From NCBI GenBank assembly GCA_963281255.1, contig OY725497.1:2108001-2172000 (forward strand): a stretch of 64,000 nt of DNA, written 5' to 3'. A program made the translations under genes and the position numbers. The stretch comes from Aphrocallistes beatrix (taxonomy: Eukaryota > Porifera > Hexactinellida > Sceptrulophora > Aphrocallistidae). Below, piece by piece: positions 10,115 to 21,587 of this stretch; within the stretch, counting starts at the first letter, position 1; each line of letters starts with the position of its first letter. Under the pieces are notes generated by a model. The model had not been told where the DNA came from and did not search any database. It worked only from the letters and a program-made list of their open reading frames with translations.

Positions 10115-11985
10115 CTAAAGGTGTTGAGAGTATGACTTCCTTTTGTATATCTTGTTGGGATTATCTCTAAACAGCCTCCAACAGTAATCGGACATCATGC
10201 CCTCATTCCAGAAACCTTGGTATCGGGTTTCCATTTGTTGTATATCCTGGTGGAATCTCTCACCCTGTTCATCACTTACAGCACCAAGGTTCTCAGGAAA
10301 GAAATCAAGGTGAGAGTGCAAGAAGTGAAGCTTTAGCGACATACGGCAGCCCATCTTCTCATATGCGTTACGCAAGGTTTCCACTCCTCTATAATCCGAC
10401 GACTTCTTGTTTCCTAAAAAATTCTCACAAACCCATTTAAAAGAATTCCAAGCATTCAGTTCCAGTTCGGATAAAGTATCCTCAAAATCTGGATCTCTGA
10501 ATACTTGTCTGATTTGTTGTCCTACAAAGACTCCCTCTTTTATCTTTGCCTCGCTTAAATTTGGAAATTTGCTCTCCAAATGCTGAAATCCTGCTGAATT
10601 TGTTTTGCCCATTGTTTTTACGAATGTTTTCATTAATCCAAGTTTTATATGAAGTGGTGGTAAGAAAATTTTGTTTGGATCAACCAATGGTGAATGTTGC
10701 AAATTAGTTTCTCCCACTTCATAGGTTCTCTTCGGCTAATCACATTTTTTGTAATGTTCACCAGTTGCAAGGCTGTCCCATAGTCAAAGGAAACAACAAT
10801 ACTTGCTGTAAACCCATCAATAGCCCGATTACCTTAAGATCACCGCAGATATTCCATGCATATGTTCTATACTTTATTGCCTCCAAAATTTCCTGCAAAT
10901 TTACGAAGGTTTCTTTGAGATAGACAGAGTGAGCAATTGGAAGTCCAGGCTTTAGATTAACTTTATGCAACAGAACAGCCTTCAAACTGCGTTTTGATGA
11001 GTCGATGAAAAGTCGCCAATCAGAGGAAGAATATTCTTGTAATAGGTTTGCATAGAGTCCTTCTATATCATTACAATAACACAGTGGACCATCAGTGGTG
11101 AAGTGTTGAGCGATGTCCAAATTTCTCTTGCGATAGTGAGATATTAAGACATCTTTGTCGAGTAGGTTTTTCTGTTTGAGCCTGGATGCAAGAAGTTCAG
11201 CTTTTTCTTTGGATAAGTCTAAATCCCTGATCAGGTCATTCAATTCTCCCTGTGAAAATGTTTGTGGCGCTAGTAATTCATCTTCTGGGATATAGTTAGG
11301 ATCTGTACAATATGTATGAACTTCTTCCGCGGCAAATTCCAAATCTTCCACCATTTCAGACTCAAAGTTGATTTGCTGTGGCTTAGGAATTGGGATTGGA
11401 AGGAGATGTCGTGTGGAATTGGTCTGCGAACAGATTCCAAGTCGGGGTAAACAATGGTATGCTTATTCTTGCTTGAAAATCCTGTAATGTCGATAAAACA
11501 GAAGTAACAATCATCATAGTGATTTTTCTGTTCCCTCCAGACCAGGGCATTATACAGCCTTCCAGAGATACGCTCCTAATCTAAAATTTCTAAATTTTCA
11601 TACGCCTAAATCGCTATATAACATTATAATATTGGGTAAATTGGATATTTTTCTGATTTTTTACGCTCCTAAACACTTTGCAGCTTAAAATCATACGCCT
11701 AAAGGAGCGTCTCGCGCTCCTAGATAATTCCTTGCTCCAGACCATGGGAATAGCAAATGGCATTGAAAGTTTCCTTTTGTTTAACCAATCACGTAGTCCA
11801 CTTGAACAAGAAGTGCATATCACATGTGGTGCCCATGACTTGTCCTGGTCGCCAAGTGGACATCCGAAATACAATTCGTAGATATTCTTCAATTGATTCG
11901 TGATTGTTCTTCTTTGAGATTTGACGAAAAAAAAAACACAAACGTAGCAAAAATTGTCGGGATGATTTGTACAAGCTCGATGCAT
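10115..11985 (-). pseudogene. Uncharacterised invertebrate protein family, likely transposon-borne
   Basis: Reading 11985 to 10115 I see one protein in broken frames. The N-terminus is Cys-rich (MHRACTNHPDNFCYVC, then CTSC and SMPFAIPMVW). The middle has CYFCFIDITGFSS, FSQGELNDLIRDLDLSKEKA, WRLFIDSSKRSLKAVLLH and WNICGDLKVIG. A CCFL-LWDS block near 10760-10790 carries two stops. The C-terminal part (10717-10115) has FLPPLHIKLGLMK, LHFLHSHLDFFPENLGAVSDEQGER and YCWRLFRD. I recall close relatives as repeated uncharacterised genes in many invertebrate genomes but know no biochemical function. A separate insertion (about 11546-11738) splits the N-terminal part. Acidic residues in FIDSS, CGDLK and AVSDEQGER could be catalytic, which is speculation. 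Confidence 0.7.
11546..11738. mobile_element. Small insertion inside the 10-12 kb pseudogene
   Basis: The coding phrase after SMPFAIPMVW stops near 11739 and resumes near 11545, with CTCCAGACCA repeated at both borders as a probable target duplication. The insert contains AGGAGCGTCTCGCGCTCCT and repeated TACGCCTAAA / TACGCTCCTAA words. A related fragment is at 2776-2830. Confidence 0.55.
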
Positions 11986-13265
11986 GATTATAATTTGATT
12001 TGCTTGAATTGAAATGAGTAAAGTTATTTATAGTCAAGATAATTGAAACATAATACACATGTCTATATAGTCATTTAGTATCTATGTAACACGATACTAT
12101 TGAAAAAATGAATATTTGATTTAGGAAAACTAGACGTGCTAGAGAAATTCTGATTGCAGGTTCGAATTCGATAGTGGTATGTGATCTCTGATGAAAAATA
12201 TTGAAGTGTTGTGTTATAAGAACTTTAAACTGTTATCCGAAGATGTCCACACGTTCTCTCCACGCAAACCTTTCATCTTGTTCACAGATACCCAATCCAA
12301 GTCGACTGTTTATCGAGCGACTTGCGCGTGTGGATTTGACTTTAGATCCCCTGTTATTGGACCATTCATTACCGATGAAACTGCAAAAAAGAGAGTTGAA
12401 TGGTGTAAAATTCATAAAAAGAGGGAATGGGAAAATGTTTTCTTCACCGATGAATGCGCTATCTGGTTAAATAGAGGGACTGTAGGAATATGGCCCAAGT
12501 CTCAAGAAAATCCAATTTCAAAGGTTCAGAGACATACGCCGAAGCATATCATTCTATATACTTAGGCAATGGCACTGACCCAAAAATTGGTACCATGGAT
12601 TGGTTAAATGCTTCAATCCTAAAACCGCTAATTAAATAACTGTTATTATCAACTATATAATTATCTCATATTGGGAGTTCATGGTTGTTTAAATATTCAT
12701 TTTGAAAATATTATGTAACCACAATATTTATATTTACTTCACATACAACACTAGTGTATTACAATAATGTATTATTTTGCTGCATATTATTTCTATTACT
12801 CATTTATAATACCTCACTTGACAACACTAATTGCATAAATCATTATTTGGACGAGATGTCTTGTCTCGCGCCTGACTCTACTTCCAATTACAGAGGAGTA
12901 GAACACTTCATGAAGTTTTTCAATTTCCTAAAGATGGTGCCCTTCGTGAAAATGGTATTGAGCCATTCCAAGACGTGTGAATACTACCAGAACAACAAGA
13001 TCCCAAGGGTGAGTGATTTCTTTAGTAATATAGTTAATTATTCTAGAATCATGCATATACATACTCAAGTTGGGTAGAAACAATTGACTGAATTTAAAAG
13101 ACTAAGAAAAAGTGTTGCCTTCCCCAAATTTAGTAAATGCAATCCTCGTTACTACAAAAACGTGGGCATAAGTACCTTTTTTTAAATTCGGATAAGTGCA
13201 ATTTAACTAAACGTGCTCCAAGTTAACATCGGAATTATCTAAAAGTGCTCCAAATTAACATCGGG

Positions 13266-13324
13266 ACATTTCGCCATTCCAACCTGACAAGCCTGCCGGT
13301 TGTCAGGTTGGAAAGGCGAAATGT
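13266..13324. repeat. 59-bp near-perfect hairpin
   Basis: ACATTTCGCCATTCCAACC pairs with GGTTGGAAAGGCGAAATGT, with CTGACAA / TTGTCAG continuing the stem and a short GCCTGCCGG loop. It could be a tiny MITE or an RNA hairpin; nothing marks it as a terminator. Confidence 0.6.
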
Positions 13325-13463
13325 AATTTTGGCCCTTAAGATTTTCCATTAGTCAACTTCAGCCGGACTGTTAGCTTATATCATGGATAAGAACAGTGTA
13401 GACCAGAACTAAACTGTTGAGTTCTTGAAATTCGTTAAGGGAAGAATAGTCGTTTAACGACGA

Positions 13464-13620
13464 TCATAGGCGTAACTATTTTTGGTTTTTTTCACGGTTA
13501 GCTGGGGTGGCGAGATTTGTAAACATATATCAAACTAATGTAGCATGCCACCCCAAGTCAACATAACATTTAGGTTTGGGTGGCACGCTACCCCTGCCAC
13601 CCATGGAGTTACGCCTATGA
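13464..13620. mobile_element. MITE with TCATAGGCGTAACT termini
   Basis: Fourteen-bp inverted ends TCATAGGCGTAACT / AGTTACGCCTATGA enclose GC-richer sequence with the words GGGTGGC and GCCACCC. Flanks AACGACGA and CAACGATG are a weak 8-bp duplication, which would fit hAT. Confidence 0.6.
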
Positions 13621-13918
13621 CAACGATGTATCTGCACCTTCAACAGAAATTTAAAAGATTTATTCTGGCCCTTCCCGTACTAATATTATTCATTTGGCAT
13701 GTGCTACTATGGAACTAGAACATTGTACACTTCTAATAAAGTTAAGACCTATATATAATGAACTAGTATTGAAACAAGAGAATAGTAAACTGGCTAAATT
13801 CAATAACTAATTTAATATATTCTTTGTTTATTTAGTCAACTTCACAGACTGTAGAAGTCCGGAATGTGTGACTATATTCTATTGAAAGGCCGGAGTGTGA
13901 TTGTTCCCTTATGATGCC

Positions 13919-14125
13919 TCAAGTCTCAGGTCTCAAGTCAAGTGAAGTCTGTCCCTCAAGCTAAGTCAAGTCTGTCTCTCAAGCTAAGTCAAGTCTGTCA
14001 CGCTAAGTCAATTCTGTCTCTCAAGCTAAGTCAAGTCTGTCCCTCAAGCTAAGTCAAGTCTATATCTCAAGCTAAGTCAAGTCTGTCCCTCAAGCTTAGT
14101 CAAGTCTGTCCCTCAAGTCTCAATA
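13919..14125. repeat. Tandem repeat, 23-bp unit
   Basis: Imperfect tandem copies of CCCTCAAGCTAAGTCAAG plus TCTGT, about eight units, with CCC/CTC variants and one shortened unit. No coding potential. Confidence 0.85.
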
Positions 14126-14956
14126 TTGTGATTAACTATTATTTTGATATTTTGTATGTATTAAGTATTAAATAATTCGACTATGTGCATTAAAACCCAA
14201 ATAATATATCTCATTTCAATTGTTCTGATATAATAGTTAGTTTATCAGGGTGGGTGAGCCTAAATTGATGGAAAATTGAATTATCTACAATATCAAAATT
14301 ATTGGTTTTGAAGTATTTAACCAATCCATGGTACTAATTTTTGGGTGATTGCCATTGCCTTAGTATATAGAATGCTATGACCGAAGTTACATGTATGTGG
14401 GGGTATTTCATCCAGAGGTACCACAATTCTAAAGATTTTTTTTGTTAATTTTACGTCTAAGATGTATATTGATACGCTGAATGAATGCCTAATCGAAACT
14501 GCTAATGTTTACTATCCAGATGGCTGGACTCTCCAAGGAGATAATTCACCAATTCATCGATCCAAGCTCAGTAAATCATGGAAAGAGAGCCAAAACCTTC
14601 AATTATTGGAGTGGCCAACTTATTCGCCTGATTTAAACCCTATTGAAAACATCTGGGGCGTTCTTAAGCTAGGCTATCCGAGTGATGTTTCAATAATTTG
14701 CAAGATTTAGGAACTGCTATCCTTACAGAGTGGGAGACTTTTACCCCCGATTTTCTTAGAAATTTCGTGTATTCTATGCCTAAACGCCAGAAAATGTGCA
14801 TAAAGTCGAAAGGGAAAACGATAAAATTTTGATTTATCGCACATTGTTACATTATTGTATCATTACTATATGCAATTCTTAGAAACTGCATTATCAATTC
14901 CGGTTTCGAAATACTAGTGTTTAGATTTACTGCCAATACTTTTGAAACACACTGTA

Positions 14957-15787
14957 TCTACCGATTTGCGGAAATTTCAAGTAATTTTAGGGTCAGAATT
15001 TTCTTGATGTTAACCATTTCCAGTTTCACAAGATACCCGGAATATTTCTTGCTACTTTTTTTTGCCCGCCTTCCATAAAATTTCCTTACTACTTTTTTTC
15101 CTAATAAAAAGGGAGTGAATAGCGAGTAAAAAATGTAGCAAGTAAATCCCTGGAGAGAAGTGATTGTGCAAAGATGAGGCATTGACAATTTCTGTCTTCC
15201 TGCTTGAAAGTTATACTTGTTCCAATAATGTTACTTAACACATTTTTAAAGACTGGTGTGATTTCTAAAATTGACTATTCTTAGCAATATTATGCTTAAA
15301 TAATGAATGGCTGCTAAAATAAGATAGTCTACACTTATATAAGATTAAATAAATGAGCTGAAGGCACTAAAACAATACTTCATTTAGGTTTTAGTGATTT
15401 TAACTTATTTATTCATAAAGGGTGGCAATTTAATACTGTTACCTTTTGGATACTCGACCTTATTTTTCTATTCTTACTTTCAATTATATTTTGTTTCTTC
15501 TATTCACATTGCCTTGTACCCCATTGAAAATGGAGTTAAGGTGATCGGCGGTTGTTGAACGGTACCATGCTGGGAACAGCCAAGCAAAAATTATTAAATA
15601 ACTTAATACGAACAAGATAATTGTGCACTGAACCCTATCACGTTTTACTAAACCTGGAGAAATTACTGACAGGCTTTGACCTGGTCTGCTCTGTCTAGAC
15701 ACATTATCTATGACCAGAAATGTGAAACTGAAAATTAGGAGAAATCTTACTATTAAACTCGATTAATGTCGGTATATAGTATATATA
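14957..15787. other. No gene recognised
   Basis: AT-rich. It contains the region near 15100-15160 that is inverted relative to 9200-9270, a 72-residue minus-strand frame at 15484-15702 without recognisable motifs, and one copy of the 26-bp motif near 15750-15775. Confidence 0.4.
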
Positions 15788-16844
15788 CAGGGTGATCCAA
15801 AAGTTCTGCAACAAATTTTGCTGAAGTATTATACTTATACATAAGGATATAACATCCGATATTTCGTTTTACATTGAAAATTATAAGGATTATTTCAATT
15901 ATTTTGCAATCCAATTGCCTGTTTTTCTGATATATTTGCTAAGGTGGATCATAAATGTTTGTGTGTTTAGAAAAAAGAGAAAAATCAAAAGAAAAAAATC
16001 TTGAATGCTTGGTACATTCTATGATTATACTTTAACAATTGTTGTTCTTATTGGTGATTCCCGGTCAATAAACCAAAAGAAATAGTCATATATTAGTATT
16101 TTGAATTAATAACTGACTATAGGAAGATATAAATATATTTAAACGGGAGAAAAAAGTTTTTTTCGAACTTGACATTTTTGATATCAGATTATTGGAGTCC
16201 CGGGTATACACTGCCCTTCCAAAAGTATTCGTACACCTCAATAATTCCCATACGAATTGTATAAATCGTATCTATTTTTGGAGTGAATAGTAATAAATCA
16301 GTAACAGTATGACTAAATTTGGCATAAAATTTATATTCTACACACTCGATTTACTCATTTTATAGTCTTTCAACTCAATTACTCTATTTTAAAGTTAAAT
16401 ATTTTAACTTGTGACACCTAGTGCCACTAACGCCATCATATATAGTGGCATTACTTTATGGTATATGGCACAATGATTTAAATGTCTAAATATTTATGTT
16501 TGAAGGAGGGTATTTGAGTTGAGAGACTATACAATGAATAAATCGAGTGTGTAGAATATGAAATTTAAGCCAAATTTAGTTAAACTGTTACTGATTTATT
16601 ACCATTGACTAAAAATAGATACGATTTATACAATTTGTATGGGAACTATTGGGGTGTACGAATACTTTTGGTAGGGCAGTGTATAAAAAATTGTATAGAA
16701 AATATTTTGCGCAATGAATAGTGTTCATTTCTAAACTAGAAGGGGTAGATTCCATAGATGCAAACCGATTTAAAGTTAGACTAAATTATCTTAGCCAAAT
16801 CAATGAAGTAGAGTTTATAGTTGCAGAACTCTTGGATCACCCTG
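15788..16844. mobile_element. Tc1/mariner-type MITE, CAGGGTGATCC termini
   Basis: CAGGGTGATCCAAAAGTTCT at 15788 and its complement ending at 16844, flanked by TA on both sides. No transposase frame. The tip sequence is close to that of the DD41D element (CAGGGTGATTC), so that family could have mobilised it (inference). A partial relative is at 24225. A second MITE is nested at 16209-16681. Confidence 0.85.
16209..16681. mobile_element. Nested MITE, CACTGCCCTTCC termini
   Basis: CACTGCCCTTCCAAAAGTAT and its near complement GGTAGGGCAGTG bound 473 bp flanked by TA. The two halves are inverted copies for much of their length (for example CACTCGATTTA near 16347 against TAAATCGAGTG near 16540). 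No coding frame. Confidence 0.85.
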
Positions 16845-16851
16845 TATATTA

Positions 16852-17385
16852 GTGTGTTTCAAATAATTCAAAAGTGTTAATATTTAGGTGTACACCGTTC
16901 AAATAGTTTACTTTGGTTACAAAATATTCAAGCAATTCGGAGATGATTTAGTGGTCCTACAACGTAGGCTCCTCTCATGCCAATTTATAATGGTATTTAT
17001 CCAGTTTAAATTGTAGAAGACTACTTCTGATTGCCAGAGAAGTTAGCAAATTTATATTTGAGATATTTAGTTGTGGTTTTGTATTAGTTAGTAATACATT
17101 TTAATGACCTCAAATCTACCGGTTTAGAGATATTGATGTAACAGTAGGGACCTATAATAGTTACTTATTAAAAGTATGAATGTTGGTCCCAACTGTTTTC
17201 ACCAATATCTCCGAACCTTTATAATTTGGGTCATTAAAACGTATTATTAACTAACATAAATCGCCCTACTACTAGATCATCTCCAATTTTGCTGAATTTA
17301 TTATGGTGAACATTTGGTGATCAAAGTAAACTATTTGAAGGTTTAGCATCTATTAGATTCAAACTTTGAAATTTTTGAAACACTC
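16852..17385. mobile_element. Foldback MITE, GTGTGTTTCAAA termini
   Basis: TA-flanked, 534 bp. The left half (16852-17120) is repeated in inverted form in the right half (17130-17385), including CAAATAGTTTACTTTG and GGAGATGAT words. TIR GTGTGTTTCAAA / TTTGAAACACTC suggests a Tc1-derived element. Confidence 0.75.
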
Positions 17386-19117
17386 TAAGTGTATACATTA
17401 TCCAAACAAGAGTATTAGTACACTTCATTATTTTTCGTGCAATTATCACTAAAATAGGTATATTCATCAAGATCAAAACTCCTAAACGTTAGACGATACA
17501 ACTAAAAGGATTTCAAATTCGAAATCTGCGCATTCGATTTAAAAATTGTAAACTGTTAGCAAGATATTATGCTTAAATATGTCATAATTTAAGAAAATTC
17601 CAAATACTAAAGGACAGCAAAAATCGTTGATGCACAAACAGTAAACTAATCATATCAAAAGATTAGCTGCTGTAGCAGGGAAAGAACGCATTCCTATCCA
17701 TATTTGGTCGCTCTAACTTTGAACTGGATCCTTATTTGTCGATGAATGTGAAGAGGTTAATTCCAGATTATTATATTGAAACTTTGTCAATAAAAGAATC
17801 AAAGTGAACTTTATATTTCTAAAATATTCTGGTATGTATGCCTTTTCACCTCAGTTGTAAATAGAAAATATTTTTTGTTCAGAATGATTTCTTTATTTTA
17901 TGTGACTCAATAATTATATACTTTCTATTACATACTTTCTAAGACAATTCTACATGCCACCTAGCGAATACTTGCTTAGCGAATAAATTTGCATGATTGT
18001 GTTTGGGGTGAAGAACTCAAAGGTAGCATGAACCGCAGCAAATTCAGCACTACATATCAAGAGCTTTCTTTGCTGATCACTACAAACCAGTGATCTACAA
18101 GATCAATTATCCATCAATGCACTATTTACAGTAAGGGTAACATACTAGTATCACCACTCAAATTGATGATCGGTGTATTAATTATAACTATGTAAATAAT
18201 GATCGCATTGTGATCACAGGATTAGAGTTGCCTAAAAATACCATGGCAGTACTTCTATTTTTAACTATAATATTCTAGTCATGTCATTATTTAGCATACT
18301 ATTAAGTAGATACTCAGTTTTTACTTAGTTTTTGCTTAGTTTTGGTCGAGAACTTTGTATTTATTTAGTATTTGCTGTGTTTTTTACTTAGTTTTTAACT
18401 TAAATTAATATATTTTTTAAGTGGACTTCGAAGCTGACTTAACTCACAATTTGTAAGAAAATGTTATTTTACTTCCTTGCAAATGGAAAGATGTGACAAT
18501 AAATGTGATTTTAATTATTGGTAAGAGTAATACGGTCCAATTTTATCGCAATTAGAACTCTTTATTTGTTGTAGTTACAGTTATCTGTAGTATGGTATTA
18601 CAACATTGATTTGATCGACACACAAAAATGTCTTCATCACTCAATATCTTATGTAAACGTGAAGCTGCTAAATAATCAAAATGTTACAAGTAATATGATG
18701 ATAATTATTTTGAATTGAATATGTTAAATGAGTTGATGGGAATAGTCATTTGACCTATCTCTAAATACCCTATGATTGGCCAAACTTTTAAATATTTAGT
18801 CCCTATATCAAAATGAAACAAAAAATGGTTAAAAGGACTTTCGCAATGATATGAGGACTAATCGAAATATTAACAATGGACATATATACTTTGATGTTAT
18901 TTCTTTATATTCTGGTAATACATTACGTTTTAAGGTCTATTCTTACATGATCAATAATTTTATGTTACGTGTATTTAGCCATTCGACTATTCATGCATCC
19001 TTAGCTATTTTACTTTAAGGATTATATTAAGGCTGAAATTTATTCACACAATAGAATAATCTATTCGCGAATTATTCATGATATTTCTTTTCGATTATTT
19101 TATTTTTAATTCTTTAG
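17386..19117. other. No gene recognised; expected intron of the MRG gene
   Basis: AT-rich sequence without a long frame. If the MRG exon at 19118 belongs to a normal gene, its 5' exons (chromodomain, linker) should lie on this side. I looked for the conserved segment upstream of the MRG core and did not find it, so those exons are either very short, far away or absent. Confidence 0.4.
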
Positions 19118-19510
19118 ATATCTGTGATCGATATTCTTAATAGATTTTGTGAAGATAGAGCTAAAGGGAATCAACATTTTGGTATTATTGATCATTTTTG
19201 TCTAGGAATTAAAGAATATTTTGATATTTCACTTGGGATGGAGCTGCTGTTTAAATTTGAGAGGCCACAATATAGTCAACTAGTTCTCGAATATCCAGAT
19301 AAAGCTATGTCAGAAATATATGGTATTGAACATTTATTGCGTTTATTTGTTAGAATTTCTGATTTTTTGTCATATACAATGTTTGAATCAAGTAGTATCG
19401 AAAAGCTGGATTTATATTTCACTGATTTTTTGATTTTTCTTGAAGAAAATATTAGTACATTTCAAATAGAATATACTCCAGTTACTCAAGAGTATGTTAG
19501 AAGAATTTGA
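19118..19510 (+). CDS. MRG15/MORF4L-like MRG domain, terminal exon
   Basis: An open 131-residue stretch with no internal stop follows a good 3' splice site (polypyrimidine tract, TTCTTTAG at 19110-19117) and ends at TGA 19508-19510. It matches the MRG domain of MRG15/MORF4L chromatin proteins: GIKEYFDISLGMELLFKFER, then YPDKAMSEIYGIEHLLRLFVRI and a C-terminal FTDFLIFLEEN helix. The MRG domain docks partners in NuA4/TIP60 acetyltransferase and Sin3/HDAC complexes in the nucleus. The N-terminal chromodomain is not in sight. A possible polyadenylation signal AATAAA is near 19894. It is either the last exon of a real gene with a long intron or a captured exon; the intact frame and splice site favour the former. 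Confidence 0.72.
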   Translation: MSVIDILNRFCEDRAKGNQHFGIIDHFCLGIKEYFDISLGMELLFKFERPQYSQLVLEYPDKAMSEIYGIEHLLRLFVRISDFLSYTMFESSSIEKLDLYFTDFLIFLEENISTFQIEYTPVTQEYVRRI

Positions 19511-20216
19511 GAGGATAGTCATTTATCAATTCTTGTTTTTTTAATTTTGCTGACCTTTGGATTTATTTTGATCATTTCACTTTTCTCTTCTATATGCTGC
19601 ATTACCTGCATTGAATTATATCGATAAACTATGCTCAATTAAGGCCTGACAGTACACTGAATATTATGAACTAGGGATGCAGTAGTAGCTGAGAATAATA
19701 TATAAGACCTGGTATCAAATGGACCACGAATGGAATAGAGAACAGGTTTTAAGGACATAGCTCATATCCAACTTATTATCACTGATTTTCAAATGCTGTT
19801 ATTTTCTAACCTGACTAAATCTTACACTGTAAACTTTTTGTTAATTATTAATCTCTTTAGAGCAACAGTACGTATATTTTTTTCATCAAATATGACAATA
19901 AAAGACTAGATGAACACTATAACAATATCATCCTTTTATATCATTTTGCTCAGATTTACTTTCAATCTCACTTAGTCTCGTAGATATTTATATTACAATT
20001 ATATTTTTGGTTGGGGCAGCATATAGCCACTAAAGATGCAATTAGATATGCTTTCTCAGGCTAATCAAATATAGTAGTCCGATTAATATTTCGATTTGAT
20101 TTGTATAAATATTATGCTTATTATTGTTTAGTAGTATAAATATACTAAGTTATATTCTTCGCTATTATTCCAATATTTGCAATGTTTTCTTCCATCATCT
20201 AATAATCCTATAATTC
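19511..20216. other. Probable 3' UTR and flank of the MRG exon
   Basis: AT-rich, no frame of note. It holds the AATAAA near 19894; beyond about 19910 nothing is recognised. Confidence 0.35.
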
Positions 20217-21530
20217 TATTGTGAGCATGTCAAACAAATGTGCAGTTTCAGGATGTAAAACTGGATACCTATGTTTAAGTTTCCAATCTAAAGTTCTGGC
20301 GAGATGACACAATTCTTAAACCGACAAAACTATTCCCTGTCAACAAATTATATTACAAAGTATTTGTCTAGATCATTTTAAAGAGAAATATTTAATTCGT
20401 AGAAATTATCAACCTGATGAACTATCCTTGTTTTCTGAACTATTCTCAGTTTAATTATTTATGATGTGGTAGCTTTGTTTACACCATGATAAAGAATTGA
20501 AGCAGTGGCGTAGCCAGACATTGATCTCAACCTGGGAAAACCTGGGACACTCATATATTTCAGCGGGGCCCGCTAAGCAGAAATACTGATACAGTGGGGT
20601 CCTACTGTGGCCTGACCCCGGCTGGCTCTCTGGCTACGCCACTGATATGAAGGGCTTACTTTTTATCAGACTAACATTTTAATTACTGCTTACTGTGTTG
20701 ATGTAGCCTCTGGAATCCCATTTATAAAGGAATGCATTCACATTGACATCTTCATGTCAAATTGAGTTGATGATCTTTTACCTTCTTATTTATCAAAACA
20801 ACCCAATGGAAAACTTAATTCCTTGGACTCATTTTTGGAATTTAACTTGTCATATGACGTGATTATAATTGAAAAGTTGATCAACGTTTATATTTATTGT
20901 CTAAAAAAAATGCTTCTGATGTCCTCAAGTTTTTTTAATATTACGATATTGAAATTCTGTATTGAAAGCAATTATTTTCTTCAAATTGATGTTACTATTG
21001 GTTTCGTCCGCTGGTCACATCTATATCAGTTCTATTCAAAAGATTTAGACCTTGGTGCGCATCTTAGAAAAGCTCCGAGGCTACGTTACAATGTTCTACA
21101 CCCTAGAAGAAACTACGACAACAATGAGAAGTTCTCTCTTTGACGAATCTGGTACAGCTGAATTTCTTCAGCGTATTCACTTTTGGTGGCTTATTTCCAC
21201 CTAGAATCAGTAGATGAGTTTATTAACGAAACTAATAAAGTACCTTTCTAATCCATCTCTTTCTACTGACTCACAGTGTGATCTTCACCTTCTTTACAGT
21301 TGTTCATTTCTTGGGGAAACTTTACATGCGGCTTGCAATTGCAAGAAAGCGAAAATAACCAGGCCAATAGCATAATAGCCAAAATTTACTACAAAAATAT
21401 AGCTAAAGAAATCACTGAAAGAAAAGGAAGAAATCAGGTGGAAATTTTAAAGCTCGACAGCTTAATAACAAGTAATTCATGTATCACATTGAAATTAATA
21501 TTACGCATGATATCATTATGATTAATAAAA
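20217..21530 (+). pseudogene. THAP-domain / P-element-like transposase relic
   Basis: It starts with MSNKCAVSGCK, the opening of a C2CH THAP zinc finger, and the CLDHF block of the same finger follows near 20368-20384 in another frame. Further 3', fragments such as LNSLDSFLEF, WSHLYQFYSKDLDLGAHLRKAP and FLQRIHFWW (about 20815-21190) lie in the right order for a THAP9/P-type protein but in shifting frames. A hAT MITE at 20503-20644 interrupts it. The THAP assignment is firm; the P-transposase part is tentative. Confidence 0.5.
20503..20644. mobile_element. hAT MITE
   Basis: CAGTGGCGTAGCCAGA and TCTGGCTACGCCACTG are 16-bp perfect inverted ends of hAT form. Flanks AATTGAAG and ATATGAAG are an imperfect 8-bp duplication. 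142 bp, GC-rich, no coding frame. Confidence 0.85.
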
Positions 21531-21587
21531 GCATCAATAATAGCAATAATAATCATGATGACAATACAATTTTTAAAATAACGGGCG

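Larger units (their letters stand above)
9941..12143 (-). mobile_element. TIR-bounded insertion carrying an unnamed conserved gene
   Basis: TCTAGCACGTCTAGATTTTT at 9941 and, reversed, TCTAGCACGTCTAGTTTTC at 12143 form inverted ends of about 18 bp with one mismatch. The segment interrupts the Tc1 transposase gene and contains the pseudogene at 10115-11985. No clear target duplication was found (AGATTCCT left against GAAATTCT right is weak). If the ends are right, this protein family travels in a DNA transposon. Confidence 0.55.
12545..14379. mobile_element. 1.8-kb TIR insertion with 6-7 bp target duplication
   Basis: The Tc1 coding sequence is cut exactly at a Pro-Lys pair: CCGAAG occurs at 12539-12544 and again at 14381-14386. 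Between them are inverted ends of about 80 bp beginning CATATCATTCTATATACTTA on the left and CATAGCATTCTATATACTAA (reversed) on the right. A 6-7 bp duplication is unusual among cut-and-paste families (Dada-type elements are one recalled match). A frame at 12754-13077 inside is not recognised. The interior also hosts a hairpin, a MITE and a tandem repeat. Confidence 0.7.
9635..14832 (+). pseudogene. Tc1-like transposase, in three separated pieces
   Basis: Piece one (9635 to about 9850) starts MTQLEQKKKVKTLIDAG and is the N-terminal HTH region with a SGRPK hook. Piece two (about 12190-12544) holds KKRVEWCKIHKKREWENV and the first catalytic Asp in FFTDECAIW. Piece three (14387-14832) resumes at the exact codon after the second insertion (LHVCGGIS), then carries GDNSPIHRS (second Asp) and SPDLNPIENIWG (catalytic Glu), 34 residues apart, so DD34E. 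Reading to the stop at 14830 needs at least one frame change near 14700. The gene is dead in this state, though each catalytic residue is still encoded. Confidence 0.85.
9344..14954 (+). mobile_element. Tc1-like (DD34E) transposon split by two insertions
   Basis: Termini CAGTGTGTTTCAAAAGTATT at 9344 and its reverse complement ending at 14954 are flanked by TA (9342-9343, 14955-14956). Three pieces of one transposase gene lie between, separated by TIR insertions at 9941-12143 and 12545-14379. Removing these leaves about 1.5-1.6 kb, normal for Tc1. Confidence 0.88.

Noticed and set aside
13919..14125. Possible CRISPR-like array
   Set aside because: Units are contiguous 23-bp tandem copies without spacers, in a eukaryotic genome.
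20823..21143. Stand-alone 106-codon gene
   Set aside because: Only parts fit, in more than one frame, as pieces of the THAP/P-like relic; not an independent gene.
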